64,000 nucleotides of DNA from Verrucomicrobiales bacterium (lineage in GTDB: Bacteria; Verrucomicrobiota; Verrucomicrobiia; Verrucomicrobiales; DEV007): assembly GCA_021648365.1 (NCBI GenBank), contig JAKISY010000001.1:1-64000 (forward strand), written 5' to 3'. Position numbers and translations under genes: made by a program. This document shows positions 25,524 to 35,054 of this stretch, one piece after another (position 1 is the first letter of the stretch; each line of letters opens with the position of its first letter). The notes under the pieces are model-generated. The model searched no databases. It saw nothing but the letters and a program-made list of their open reading frames with translations, and was not told the DNA's origin.

Positions 25524-25749
25524 ACGTCAAAGTTCAAACCTGATTTTTGCGGAAGTATTCAACGATGGGTGACGTTGCCCGAACCTTATCAAGAGCGGAA
25601 ATTGAGGATTCGTTTCAGGTATAGAGGAATCATTGCTGAAGGGGTTAAGGGGGAGAATCGTTTGCTGATTCAGAGCATGGTGACGGATCGTATAAAGTCT
25701 CCTTCGGGCGGAAAACAGGTGGGTTACAATTTATTTACTACTGTTTATT

Positions 25750-27150
25750 TTGTTTTTGGTAGTGCCGAGCGAGCTTTACGCAGTGGATAAAGCAGAAAAG
25801 AAACCCAATTTTATCATCATCTTCTGTGATAATCTGGGATACGGCGACATCGAACCTTTTGGTTCAACTTTGCATCGAACGCCTAATCTAAATCGTATGG
25901 CGAAAGAGGGCCGGAAGTTCACCCATTTTTACGTTACGGCAGGTGTTTGCACGCCTTCTCGTTCCAGTATCATGACCGGTTGTTATTCACAGCGAGTGGG
26001 GATGCATACTAATCCTCGTGATGGCTGGGTTTTGTTTCCCGCTTCGCCCTATGGGCTGAATCCGAGTGAGGTCACGATTGCCGAGGTGCTCAAAGAGCAG
26101 GGCTATGCAACGGGGATCGTAGGCAAATGGCACTTGGGTGATCAGCCAGAATTTCTGCCGACACGTCAGGGCTTTGATTGGTTTTATGGCCTTCCTTACA
26201 GCGATAACATGACGGCAAATAAAAAGCGAGGTTGGCCGCCGCTTCCACTGATGGAAAATGAAAAAGTTATCGAAGCGCCCGTCGATCGAGACCCTTTAAC
26301 CAAACGGCTGACCGAGCGGGCGATGCAGTGGATAGCCGAGCATAAGGATGAGCCGTTTTTCCTCTATTTTCCACAGGCCATGCCTGGCAGCACGACGACG
26401 CCATTCGCGAGTCCAGCCTTTAAGGGGAAAAGCAAAAATGGGCCATGGGGAGATGCGGTTGAAGAATTGGACTGGTCGATGGGGGTGATGATGGATCAAC
26501 TGATCGAACTGGGCATTGCTGAGAATACCTTTGTGATTTGGACTTCGGACAATGGCGCTCCGATCAATAAGGGAGACTTGCGACGCGGATCGAACTTGCC
26601 GCTATACGGTGCGGGTTACACAAGTAGCGAGGGGGCTTTTCGCGTGCCTACGATAGTGTGGCAGCCGGGTAAAGTTCCTGCCGGTACGGTTTGCGACGAA
26701 CTCGCGACGACGATGGATTTGTTGCCGACTTTTGCGAAACTTGCGGGAGGAAAATTACCTAAAAATCGTAAAATAGACGGTCACGATATTGCTCCGTTAT
26801 TGTTTGGTGAAGCAGAGGAGAAGACGCCGTATGAAGTTTTCTATTTTTATCATCAGCAACAATTGCAGGCGGTTCGTTCCGGGCCATGGAAATTGTTCCT
26901 ACCGGTGAGTTCGGAAAGAATGCAGTTGCATTTGAAGAAGAAAGGCAAGACCGAATATTTGTTGTTCAACGTGGTGGAGGATATCACCAGTGAGCACAAT
27001 GTGGCGGCAGAGCACCCAGAAATAGTGGCGAGACTGAAGCGTTTTGCGGAGGAAGCACGCGAGGATCTTGGTGATACGGGGAAACGAGGAGCAGGTCAGC
27101 GACTGCCTGGCAAAGTGGATAATCCTGTGGCGCAGGTTTTAAAAGATTGA
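25750..27150 (+). CDS. Sulfatase (Cys-type, arylsulfatase-like)
   Basis: 466 residues from a TTG at 25750. The family elements are present: KPNFIIIFCDNLGYGDIEPFGS (metal site), CTPSRSSIMTG near 75 (Cys to be converted to formylglycine, pattern C-x-P-x-R), GKWHLG near 128 and TSDNGAP near 264 with metal Asp/Asn. It should cleave sulfate esters outside the cytoplasm after maturation. The start is odd: a good signal peptide (IYLLLFILFLVVPSELYA) continues upstream in the same frame, but no ATG or GTG precedes it before the stop at 25693. So the start is either a rare codon or lost. It is followed by the converging pseudogene at 27154. Confidence 0.85.
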   Translation: MFLVVPSELYAVDKAEKKPNFIIIFCDNLGYGDIEPFGSTLHRTPNLNRMAKEGRKFTHFYVTAGVCTPSRSSIMTGCYSQRVGMHTNPRDGWVLFPASPYGLNPSEVTIAEVLKEQGYATGIVGKWHLGDQPEFLPTRQGFDWFYGLPYSDNMTANKKRGWPPLPLMENEKVIEAPVDRDPLTKRLTERAMQWIAEHKDEPFFLYFPQAMPGSTTTPFASPAFKGKSKNGPWGDAVEELDWSMGVMMDQLIELGIAENTFVIWTSDNGAPINKGDLRRGSNLPLYGAGYTSSEGAFRVPTIVWQPGKVPAGTVCDELATTMDLLPTFAKLAGGKLPKNRKIDGHDIAPLLFGEAEEKTPYEVFYFYHQQQLQAVRSGPWKLFLPVSSERMQLHLKKKGKTEYLLFNVVEDITSEHNVAAEHPEIVARLKRFAEEAREDLGDTGKRGAGQRLPGKVDNPVAQVLKD

Positions 27151-27153
27151 GCA

Positions 27154-27905
27154 TTACAAATTCACGGACGTGACGGCATGATGCACTTGGATAGCAGGCA
27201 GCCATTTGATTGCGGTTTCTGGGAGGAGTTTAAGGGCTTTTTCACGGGTCTCGCTTGCCGCTTCAACGGGAGCAAAGCCTTCGTGCGGATCATCCGGAAG
27301 GATATCACTCGCAATCCTGATTCGAATTTCATGCTGTTCTTTGAGGGGCAGATTACGGCCTTTGCTCGCTTTTTTACAGCTATTGCGAGAAGGCGGCTGC
27401 TGTCAAAAATATGCAACCACCCGCGCTCTTCGCCGTTTTCCAGCATTTGCTCCCCCAAAGCTGTAGCAAAAGGCCAATCTTTGTCTCGGTCGGTTCGTTT
27501 CATTTCCGCGACGGTATGGCGTCCACTGTAAAATCCTTCGATCTCATTCTGCCACGGCGAGCTGGCGCGCGGCGGGATGCCAAACACGTCGAGATAGGCG
27601 CCGTCTTTCCCCGGTGTTGACCAGTAGAAATAACTGGTCCATCCGCCGACCAGCCAGCGTTTGTCCATCGGTGGCGAAAGATTGCCACGGTAAATTGGAG
27701 CAACGCCTTTCAGCCGAGTGTTCTCTATCAAGTGCAAAAAAATGTCAGCCTGTTCGGGATCACAAAGTAAATAGCAATCCTTCGTCGTTTGCGCGATGCC
27801 GTAATGCACGCAGGCCATTCCATTGGTGATGGCACAAGTGACTCCCTCGTCACGCGCGTGCGACACGAGATCGAGATAAAAGCTTTACAGTTCTGTATAA
27901 GTCAT
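27154..27905 (-). pseudogene. Broken gene of unknown family (stop codon plus frameshift)
   Basis: Reading from ATG 27905 gives MTYTEL, TAA at 27885-27887, then SFYLDLVSHARDEGVTCAIT, NGMACVHYGIAQTTKDCYLL and a long open run. Near 27365-27385 the frame shifts; in the next frame the text GRNLPLKEQHEIRIRIASDI, LPDDPHEGFAPVEAASETRE, KALKLLPETAIKWLPAIQVHH runs on to a stop at 27154. Both parts read like real protein, so this is one gene of about 250 codons with two lesions. The family is not recognised; phrases such as ITNGMACVHYGIAQTTKDCYLLCD suggest a nucleotidyltransferase-like enzyme, weakly. Confidence 0.75.
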
Positions 27906-27971
27906 CACAAGCATTATAATCTAACCAACTTATCACGGACTGTCACCTGATCTCATTTATTTTAAAAGCAA

Positions 27972-27987
27972 TTTTATAAGAAATTAC
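27972..27987 (+). promoter_or_regulatory. Partial extra copy of the 27-bp element
   Basis: TTTTATAAGAAATTAC matches the left half of the element (TTATAA then ATTAC) but with three instead of four bases between, 26 bases before the full copy C. It may give a tandem site. Confidence 0.35.
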
Positions 27988-27999
27988 TTCTGTTGAATT

Positions 28000-28026
28000 T
28001 TATAAAATAATTACGAGATATTGTAA
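28000..28026 (+). promoter_or_regulatory. 27-bp regulatory element, copy C (before DUF1080 gene)
   Basis: Plus strand: TTATAA, four bases (AATA), ATTACGA, GATATTGTAA. It matches copy D at 44365 over nearly its full length and copy B at 41041 at 20 of the 23 positions outside the gap. The element ends 25 bases before the start codon at 28052, the same distance as for copy D. Confidence 0.7.
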
Positions 28027-28051
28027 TCAAGATCGGTAATAGTATCTTACT

Positions 28052-28894
28052 ATGATTAAAAAATATACCCCAAGTGTCGTGATCCTGTTTTTGTTAGCTG
28101 GTGTTTTTTCCACTGCTTCCTTAATGGCGGAAAAAGAGCAAAAGAGTTCAGAGTGGCAGGCTTTGTTCAACGGCAAGGACTTGAAGGACTGGGATATTGT
28201 CATTGGTCAACGCGGACCGACTCGAGTGAACGAAGATCCTGACAAACTCTTTCAAGTGAATGACGGCATGGTGCATACTTACAAAGATACGGAGGAGAAA
28301 ATTTCGGTTCAGTATGGTTACTTTTTGACTAAGAAAAAGTATTCGCACTATCATTTGCGTTTTGAGTTCAAGTGGGGGACGAAAAAGTTTGAGCCGCGGC
28401 TTAACGCGCCACGAGATGCGGGTGTGCTCTATCATGTGGTGGGTGGGAAAAAAGTGTGGCCAAGGAGTCTGGAATTACAAATTGAGGAAAAGGGCATGGG
28501 GGACTTTCTGACGGTGTATGGGGCGCAAGTGAAGACGACAGTGGATCCGGTATCAATTGATAAAAAAAGGAAGGGAAATGCTCGGTTCAGATTACCCGAG
28601 GAAGGTGGGGTTGCTCATGTTACTGGCGGCCCTGGAGTTTACTGGGTCTATCGCTACCCCGAAGCGGCGAAGGAGGGATGGAATACTTTTGAGCTGATCG
28701 TGCGTGGGTCGGAAAGTGCGGAGCACAGGGTAAACGGCATCGTGGTAAACCGAGTGACGGATCTGAAACAACTGGATAAGGATGGGGAAAGTTGGATTCC
28801 TTTAACAGAGGGAAAGATTCTTTTTCAAGCAGAAGCGGCGGAAGCATTTTACCGTAATATTGAAATCAAAGAGTTGCCTGCTGAAGAGAAGTGA
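28052..28894 (+). CDS. Secreted DUF1080 protein (3-keto-disaccharide hydrolase-like)
   Basis: 280 residues with signal peptide (about 1-26). DUF1080 begins WQALFNGKDLKDWDIV near 37-52 and continues through HYHLRFEFKWGTKKFEPR and VYWVYRYPEAAKEGWNTFELIVRG to ILFQAEAAEAFYRNIEIKEL, the typical laminin-G-like end. Some DUF1080 proteins have been shown to hydrolyse 3-keto-glycosides; others have no known activity. It is the first gene after regulatory element C and lies 26 bases before the giant fusion gene, so the two are probably one operon. Confidence 0.88.
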   Translation: MIKKYTPSVVILFLLAGVFSTASLMAEKEQKSSEWQALFNGKDLKDWDIVIGQRGPTRVNEDPDKLFQVNDGMVHTYKDTEEKISVQYGYFLTKKKYSHYHLRFEFKWGTKKFEPRLNAPRDAGVLYHVVGGKKVWPRSLELQIEEKGMGDFLTVYGAQVKTTVDPVSIDKKRKGNARFRLPEEGGVAHVTGGPGVYWVYRYPEAAKEGWNTFELIVRGSESAEHRVNGIVVNRVTDLKQLDKDGESWIPLTEGKILFQAEAAEAFYRNIEIKELPAEEK

Positions 28895-28920
28895 ATTTTC
28901 GCTATAAAATTTAATAAATT

Positions 28921-31900
28921 ATGAAAAAACCCCTTACAAGAAAATTTATTTTTCTCTTATGTCTAGGCGCAGCTCTACAGGTTTCATCTAAAAGGGTTGA
29001 TGCCGTTGATTCTGAGTTGCTTGAAGATTCAGGTATTAAATACAAGTCGCGTTCTATCGAATTGCAGGGATTGCACGCTTACCCGAATCGTGAAAGTGTT
29101 CCAGCAGGGGAGATAATAGATTTTCACGTCAGTAGTCAGGTTCCCTACCGATTTCGAGTCACTAAATTGGGGCATGAGGTTGATGACCGCGACAGTGATG
29201 AAACGATTTTTTTGGCAGCGAAGAAAAAACCTGCCAAAGTTCAGGCCATTCATCCAGGAGCTTATGTTCGGGTGAAAAAAAGTCTACCCGCTGATACCGA
29301 ACTCAACGCGTTGACTTTGGAATGCTGGGTGCGCCCCTGGAAACTGAATGCATGGCAGGGGATACTGACCCAATACGACTACCCAGCTAATTGCGGCTTT
29401 GGATTATTTCTCGATAAAGAAGGACGAGTGGTTTTCTCAATAGGAAATGGCAGCGAATACGAAGCAACTAGCAAGGTGCTCGGTCCGAAACTGACGCAAC
29501 AGCAATGGCATCATCTAGTGGCTACGTGGGATGGCGAAACGGCGGTGATCTGGATTGACGGCGTGCGTGGTGGCGAATGGAAAGCTCCGAAAGGTTTGTC
29601 ACCCCGCAAGGCCGGGTCTGCCCAACTACGCATTGGTGCCTACGGGGATAAAGGCGAAGTGAATCATTTTTTCGACGGCGATATTGCTACTCCGGCAATT
29701 TACACCCGAGTTCTTAATGATAAAAAAATTGCCGAAAAGTTTGTCGCTCGCGGGCTGAAGGCTCCTGATTTGACCGATAAATCACTTGCTGCCTTTTGGC
29801 CTTTGGATGAGGAACGTGGCAATAAAATCGCGGACGCTTCTGGAAATGGACACGACGGAGAGATCATTAATCTAGGCAATTGGATGACTGGCGGACCCTC
29901 TTTCGACGGATCTAAAGTGGGACGCTTTGATCAGAGTTACGATCCAGCGGCCGATGCAAAACGCGGACATGCTCTGCGGCTGGCTTCGGATGCCCTCTAC
30001 GATTGCGGCTGGGATGTTAGTGAAAGCTTTAGTATACCAAAAGACGCCAAATCAGGTCTTTACGCGGCTTGGTTTGAGTTCGATTTTGATGGCAAGCCGC
30101 ACCGCTACCCGGTGACGTTCATCGTCAATAAAGCAAAAGACGCAGCCAAAGCACCCTTGGCGGTGATGTGTTCTACCAATACTTGGCGAGCTTATGGCGG
30201 CGCCTCTTTTGCCAAAAATGTGCCGCGCGAAAATCGCAACTGGTCAACCGGCGGACAAGTGAACGATCCGGCAAACCCGCCCGCCTACTGCTTCTACCGC
30301 GATCACGTTGCGGGGCAACCTGCCTATCAGCTCGGACTGCGGATGCCCTGGCCGGTGGCTGGTCCTGAGGTGCGTTACAGTGCTCCGGAGGTTGGCTATT
30401 CCCACCTGATGCGCGGCGAGCGATTTACTCATGTCTGGTTGGAAAAACAAGGTTATGATTTTGATGTCATCACCAATCTCGATCTACATCGTGACCCTGA
30501 TTTGCTGGATGGTTACAAAGCTCTCATTATTAACGGCCATGATGAGTATTGGTCAGCAGAAATGTATAATGGACTCGATCACTATCTAAAAAACGGTGGT
30601 TCGACGGCAGTGCTTTCGGGCAATAGTTTGTTCTGGCGTGTCACCATTGATGATGAACTCGGGGTGATAGAATGCCGTAAAATCGATACTTCTCTTGGCG
30701 GGCGGAAGCATGCCGCATCTGGTGAGATCTATCATAGCTACGACGCTAAACGTGGCGGGTTGATGCGCCACTCAGGCTACCCGTCATGGGCTGTGATCGG
30801 GTTGGATATGAGCTACTGGTGGAGTAGCGCAAAAAGCGGTTCTTATACTGCCAAAGCGGCAGATCATTTTTTGTTTCAAAAACCCGAGCAGATTGACTTT
30901 TCCGACCGCATGACCTTTGGCGGCGCACGTTCCGGCTACCGTCAAGCCTGTGGGCACGAAGGCGATATCCGGCTGAGTTCTTTTGCCCCAACGAAACAGG
31001 GTGCTCCGGAAGGCGCTGCCTTTCCCGAGGAACCATCGGGCATAAAAACACTCGCCAAATTCGAACTCAAAAACAACACCGTTCTTGACTATTTTGGTCG
31101 CCCTCATCAGCCCGAGAAAGCGACTTTTGCGGAGATGATTTATTGGGAGCGCCCCAGTGGAGGAAAAGTTTTTAACGCCGGGACGATCGGTTTTGGTTGG
31201 GCTCTCGATGTCGATCCCAAGCAAACGAAACTGATGCGCAATGTCCTCTTTCATCTGGCGGGAGTTAAGGCAAAAACGCCTTACGATCCTGAGTGGTTGG
31301 ATTCTCCGGGTCCAAAAACTGAAGCGCCCTCCCATGTAGAGCGAGTGCAACCCAAAGGCAACCAGCCTGCACCAGTGAATCCGGCGAAGGACGGGGTCTT
31401 CACCCTCATCGGACAGACGGCAGAAATTTTCGGAGAATCGATTTCGCTGATAAAGTCCGCCGACAAAAATCACCCCGAAGCGTCGATTGACGGGTGGATG
31501 AAAAAAGGCGAGCGCGCTGAGTGGAAATTGAATGGACTCAAGGCGGGGAGTTATGATGTGTTGGTTGATTGGGCGATGCCCCGGATTCCTGGCGGCTTGC
31601 AAAAAGCCGCCATGCTTCTTGATGGCAAGCAAATTTTCACTGCCAGCATCCGCACTACCGAGGGCATCGATAAGTTTGCGAGTTATGTCATAGGCACGGT
31701 TGAATTGCCGGCAGGGGAGCACGTCATTTCCTTTGGACCAAATGGTGGAGTCAAAGAGCGTTGGCTGCGCTTGCGCTCTTTGCGACTCGTTCCTGCTGCT
31801 TCCGAAGTGGGGTTCACGGTGCCTGTGATGACGGTGCCAAAGGGGTTCACGATTGAACCCGTCGCCATTCCACCATTGGTGTCGCATCCTATGATGGCGT

Positions 31901-34794
31901 GTTTTGATGATCTGGGCAGGATGTTCGTCGCCGAATCTGCGGGAAGCAACGCTAAGGCACCTGAATTATTGAAAACCCGTCCGCACAAAATCCTTATGCT
32001 AGAAGATGAAAATGGTGACGGAGTTTTCGACAAGTCGACCGTCTTCGCTGAAAATCTCGTCTTACCAAATGGAGTGCAGTGGCTCGACGGAGCGCTTTAT
32101 GTGTGTTCGCCGCCCTACATTTGGCGATTCGAGGATACCACAGGAGATGGTCACGCTGACAAACAGACACCCATCGGCGGCAAGTTTGCTTTCAACGGTA
32201 TGTCCTCCGGTTTCCATGGACCTGTTCTCGGACCCGATGGGCGACTTTATTATACTGGTGGTCAGCACGGTTGGACTCTTGGGGATACCACGGAGGGTCT
32301 CAATTTTGAAGGGCCGTGGATCAGTCGCGCACCCGGTGTTTTTTCTATGTGGCCGGATGGCAGTGATGCTGAAAACCGCGCTCAAGGTGGTTTGGCAAAC
32401 CCGGTTGAAGTCACGTTTTCCAGCGAGGGAGAAGTGTTTGGATCGGTCGCCGTGTATCAGCACTTGAATGGCCGAACTGATGCTTTGTTACACTGGATTC
32501 ATGGCAGTGTTTATAATTTGCGCCGTGACCCTGTGCACGCGCGCACCAGTCGCAACTTGCTCCTGCCGGTGAGTCGTCGCGGTTGGGTCGCGCCTTCTGG
32601 ATTGACGCGTTATCGTAGCGGTGTGTTCGGTGATGACTATCGCAATGACATTTTTCTCAGCGAATTCAACACTCATCGCATTTACCGAATCAAGCCCGGG
32701 CGACAGGGAGCGAGTTACACTTCAAGCGATGAGGTATTTCTCGAATCGACCAACCCTTACACGCATTTCACCGATGCCTTCGAGGATGCCGATGGCAGCT
32801 TGTTGGCGGTCGATACTGGCGGATGGTTTTTGTATGGTTGTCCTACTTCGGCGATCTCTCGTCCAGGGATCAAAGGTGGGATTTACCGGATTAGGAAGAG
32901 CGGGGCAAAAAAAATTGACGATCCACGGGGTTTGAAACTTGATTGGAAAAATCCGAAAATCGAATGGCTCGATGACTCGCGCTTTACCGTGCGTGATCGA
33001 GCGATGATGGAACTTGCGAAGCTGGGCGAGCCGATCGTTCCTAGACTTCAGGGGATACTGCTTCATTCGGACAAAGCGTCTTCCGAACGCTACCGTCGTA
33101 ACGTTGTCTGGACTTTGACACGAATTGATCTCCCGTCTGCCCGCGCTGCAGTCCGCGTGGCATTTGGCGATCCCTCAGCCTCAGTTCGGCTCACTGCTGC
33201 GCGTAGTGCCAGCACTCGTCGCGATGCAGCAGCAGGTGAAAAATTAATGGAACTCATCATTGATGACAAAGCCCAGGTTGTTCGTGAAGCCGCTACCGCG
33301 CTTGGTCGAATCGGGCATGCTCCAGCAGTGCCCGCATTATTTGATGCAGTCGCCGCGAACGAGGGCGATGACCCTTACCTTGATCATTCGCTCATTTACG
33401 CACTGATCGAAATTGATGCATGGAAAGCTACTCATAAAGGGCTCACCCATGCCAGCACTCATGTGCAACGAGCAGCCTTAATCGCCCTTGCAGAAATGAA
33501 ATCCAGCCAGCTCACCGCTGAACAAACTGCGCCGTTTCTTGCATCCAGTGATGCAGGTCTTCGCGCCGAAGCCTTGCGTCTCGCCACCGCGCGCAGTGAC
33601 TGGGGAGGTTCGCTGACCAGCTTTCTAAAAACCTCGCTTCACGCCAAAGGCTCATCTTCCGATACCGTCGATGCGCTGCTTGCCTTTACCGGAGCTTCAG
33701 AAGTGCAAAGCCTACTTGCTGACGCACTGAATGCTTCCTCCTCCGCTCGTGCCACTTCGCTTGAAGTGATGGCGCGTTCTCAGTTGAAGACCGTTCCAGA
33801 AAGCTGGTCGATTGCTCTTCAGAAATTACTCGTAGAGCATCCCGACGATGCAGCAGTCCGGGCTGTAGGCCATTTAAAAATCAGCAGTGTTGATGTGGCA
33901 CTTGTTAAAATTGCCAACGATACAAAAGCCAGTGCCAAGCTTCGCCTTGCTGCGTTGGATGTCGCTGTTGATCGACTTCCCGAACCTTTGGACGCGATGC
34001 ATTTTGATTTTCTTACCGCACGAGCCCAGCCGGACAATTCCACCAAACAACGCATCGAAGCGGTTAGGATCCTTGCACGAGCAGCACTCAGCGAAAAACA
34101 ACGCATCATCTGCGCTGGAAAAACAGTCACCGAAGCTGGATCTCTTCAAATTGGACCTTTGCTCGGTGTTTTTGAGAAAAAAATGACGGGTAAAGTCCGC
34201 AGTGCTCTCACCCAATCTCTTGAAAATTCGCTCGGGCTTTTCAGTCTCTCTGCCTCCCGCTTGGAGTCTCTGTTCACGGGGCATGTTGAAATAGCACAGC
34301 CGTTGATTGATAAACTTCGTGCTCAGGAAACCCAGCGTGAGCAACGCCTCAATGAGCTGGTGAAAAAAATAGCCAAACATAAAGGGAACCCAGAACGAGG
34401 CAAAGTCGCCTATACCAAAGCAACTTGTATAGTTTGTCACACAGCAAAAGGAGAGGGAGGTGTCATCGGACCTGAACTGACGACGATTGGCTCCATTCGA
34501 TCCGAGCGAGATTTGCTCGAAGCGATAGCCTTCCCGAGTGCGACTTTTGCGCGGGAGTATGAACCCTTTATCATTAAGTTGCATGACGGCACAGTAAGGA
34601 TGGGTCGAGTCGGTGCTGAAAGTGAAGATTCACTGGACCTCATCGATGCGCAGGGTATCGCAACGCCCATCCCTACGGCTCAAATAGCAAGTCGTGAAAT
34701 GGCACCTATTTCCATGATGCCGCCTGGGTTGGAGCGAATACTGAGTGATGTTGAATTGGCAGATTTACTTGCCTACCTGCGGAGCTTGAAATAG
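28921..34794 (+). CDS. 1957-residue secreted fusion: LamG, dimethylformamidase-like, CBM-like, propeller, HEAT, cytochrome
   Basis: Signal peptide about 1-28. Residues about 105-280: LamG domain (LTLECWVRPWKLNAWQGILTQ, WHHLVATWDGE). About 345-785: N,N-dimethylformamidase large-subunit-like domain (MCSTNTWRAYGG, HDEYWSAEMYNGLDHYLKNGG, LSGNSLFWRV). About 825-960: carbohydrate-binding-like sandwich (GSYDVLVDWAMPRIPGG). About 970-1330: propeller of the PVC 'membrane-bound dehydrogenase' type (MTVPKGFTIEPVAIPPLVSHP, MMACFDDLGRMFVAES). About 1350-1790: HEAT-like repeats. About 1824-1957: haem-binding domain of the Pirellula/Verrucomicrobium type with CIVCH at 1836-1840. It may act on an amide or another substrate and hand electrons to its haem; function unproven. 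It follows DUF1080 directly. Confidence 0.85.
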   Translation: MKKPLTRKFIFLLCLGAALQVSSKRVDAVDSELLEDSGIKYKSRSIELQGLHAYPNRESVPAGEIIDFHVSSQVPYRFRVTKLGHEVDDRDSDETIFLAAKKKPAKVQAIHPGAYVRVKKSLPADTELNALTLECWVRPWKLNAWQGILTQYDYPANCGFGLFLDKEGRVVFSIGNGSEYEATSKVLGPKLTQQQWHHLVATWDGETAVIWIDGVRGGEWKAPKGLSPRKAGSAQLRIGAYGDKGEVNHFFDGDIATPAIYTRVLNDKKIAEKFVARGLKAPDLTDKSLAAFWPLDEERGNKIADASGNGHDGEIINLGNWMTGGPSFDGSKVGRFDQSYDPAADAKRGHALRLASDALYDCGWDVSESFSIPKDAKSGLYAAWFEFDFDGKPHRYPVTFIVNKAKDAAKAPLAVMCSTNTWRAYGGASFAKNVPRENRNWSTGGQVNDPANPPAYCFYRDHVAGQPAYQLGLRMPWPVAGPEVRYSAPEVGYSHLMRGERFTHVWLEKQGYDFDVITNLDLHRDPDLLDGYKALIINGHDEYWSAEMYNGLDHYLKNGGSTAVLSGNSLFWRVTIDDELGVIECRKIDTSLGGRKHAASGEIYHSYDAKRGGLMRHSGYPSWAVIGLDMSYWWSSAKSGSYTAKAADHFLFQKPEQIDFSDRMTFGGARSGYRQACGHEGDIRLSSFAPTKQGAPEGAAFPEEPSGIKTLAKFELKNNTVLDYFGRPHQPEKATFAEMIYWERPSGGKVFNAGTIGFGWALDVDPKQTKLMRNVLFHLAGVKAKTPYDPEWLDSPGPKTEAPSHVERVQPKGNQPAPVNPAKDGVFTLIGQTAEIFGESISLIKSADKNHPEASIDGWMKKGERAEWKLNGLKAGSYDVLVDWAMPRIPGGLQKAAMLLDGKQIFTASIRTTEGIDKFASYVIGTVELPAGEHVISFGPNGGVKERWLRLRSLRLVPAASEVGFTVPVMTVPKGFTIEPVAIPPLVSHPMMACFDDLGRMFVAESAGSNAKAPELLKTRPHKILMLEDENGDGVFDKSTVFAENLVLPNGVQWLDGALYVCSPPYIWRFEDTTGDGHADKQTPIGGKFAFNGMSSGFHGPVLGPDGRLYYTGGQHGWTLGDTTEGLNFEGPWISRAPGVFSMWPDGSDAENRAQGGLANPVEVTFSSEGEVFGSVAVYQHLNGRTDALLHWIHGSVYNLRRDPVHARTSRNLLLPVSRRGWVAPSGLTRYRSGVFGDDYRNDIFLSEFNTHRIYRIKPGRQGASYTSSDEVFLESTNPYTHFTDAFEDADGSLLAVDTGGWFLYGCPTSAISRPGIKGGIYRIRKSGAKKIDDPRGLKLDWKNPKIEWLDDSRFTVRDRAMMELAKLGEPIVPRLQGILLHSDKASSERYRRNVVWTLTRIDLPSARAAVRVAFGDPSASVRLTAARSASTRRDAAAGEKLMELIIDDKAQVVREAATALGRIGHAPAVPALFDAVAANEGDDPYLDHSLIYALIEIDAWKATHKGLTHASTHVQRAALIALAEMKSSQLTAEQTAPFLASSDAGLRAEALRLATARSDWGGSLTSFLKTSLHAKGSSSDTVDALLAFTGASEVQSLLADALNASSSARATSLEVMARSQLKTVPESWSIALQKLLVEHPDDAAVRAVGHLKISSVDVALVKIANDTKASAKLRLAALDVAVDRLPEPLDAMHFDFLTARAQPDNSTKQRIEAVRILARAALSEKQRIICAGKTVTEAGSLQIGPLLGVFEKKMTGKVRSALTQSLENSLGLFSLSASRLESLFTGHVEIAQPLIDKLRAQETQREQRLNELVKKIAKHKGNPERGKVAYTKATCIVCHTAKGEGGVIGPELTTIGSIRSERDLLEAIAFPSATFAREYEPFIIKLHDGTVRMGRVGAESEDSLDLIDAQGIATPIPTAQIASREMAPISMMPPGLERILSDVELADLLAYLRSLK

Positions 34795-34830
34795 TTTCAG
34801 ACTCCGCTATGAGCTGCGGACTTTTGAATT

Positions 34831-34858
34831 CAGGGACTGAAGTCCCTGTCATTTTTTA
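34831..34858 (+). terminator. Terminator after the fusion gene
   Basis: A perfect 8-bp hairpin (CAGGGACT / AGTCCCTG, loop GA, 34831-34848) is followed by TC and a run of T. It ends the DUF1080-fusion operon on the plus strand. Confidence 0.75.
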
Positions 34859-34999
34859 GCACGCTTTCGGTTGAGCCTCTCCATTTTGAGTGTATCGAAC
34901 TCCAGCTTGTGCGACACGGGTGATTACATCAAATGTTTCCTCCATCTTTTCAGACTCAGGCAGGGCATGCACCTCTTTGAGAATGTCGGCAGTAGTCAT
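34856..34999 (-). CDS. Small ORF, antitoxin-like N-terminus
   Basis: 47 residues from ATG 34999 starting MTTADILKEVHALPESEKME and ending GVRYTQNGEAQPKAC. The opening is the kind seen in small addiction-module antitoxin-like proteins (M(T/S)xAxIxxExxALP...). No partner toxin is beside it, so it is either an orphan or a truncated remnant. Confidence is low because it is so short. Confidence 0.4.
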   Translation of the reverse strand: MTTADILKEVHALPESEKMEETFDVITRVAQAGVRYTQNGEAQPKAC

Positions 35000-35054
35000 G
35001 ATCGTATTTTTTAAGTGCTCTCATGATAAGGAAATTTTGAGGAAATGGCAATCA

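Noticed and set aside
25569..25790. 73-residue frame before the sulfatase
   Set aside because: GTG start, no recognisable motif, overlaps the sulfatase signal region; likely chance.
30784..31887. 367-residue open frame on the minus strand within the giant fusion gene
   Set aside because: It is antisense to the DMFase/CBM region, has no domain text, and the plus-strand protein shows clear family motifs there.
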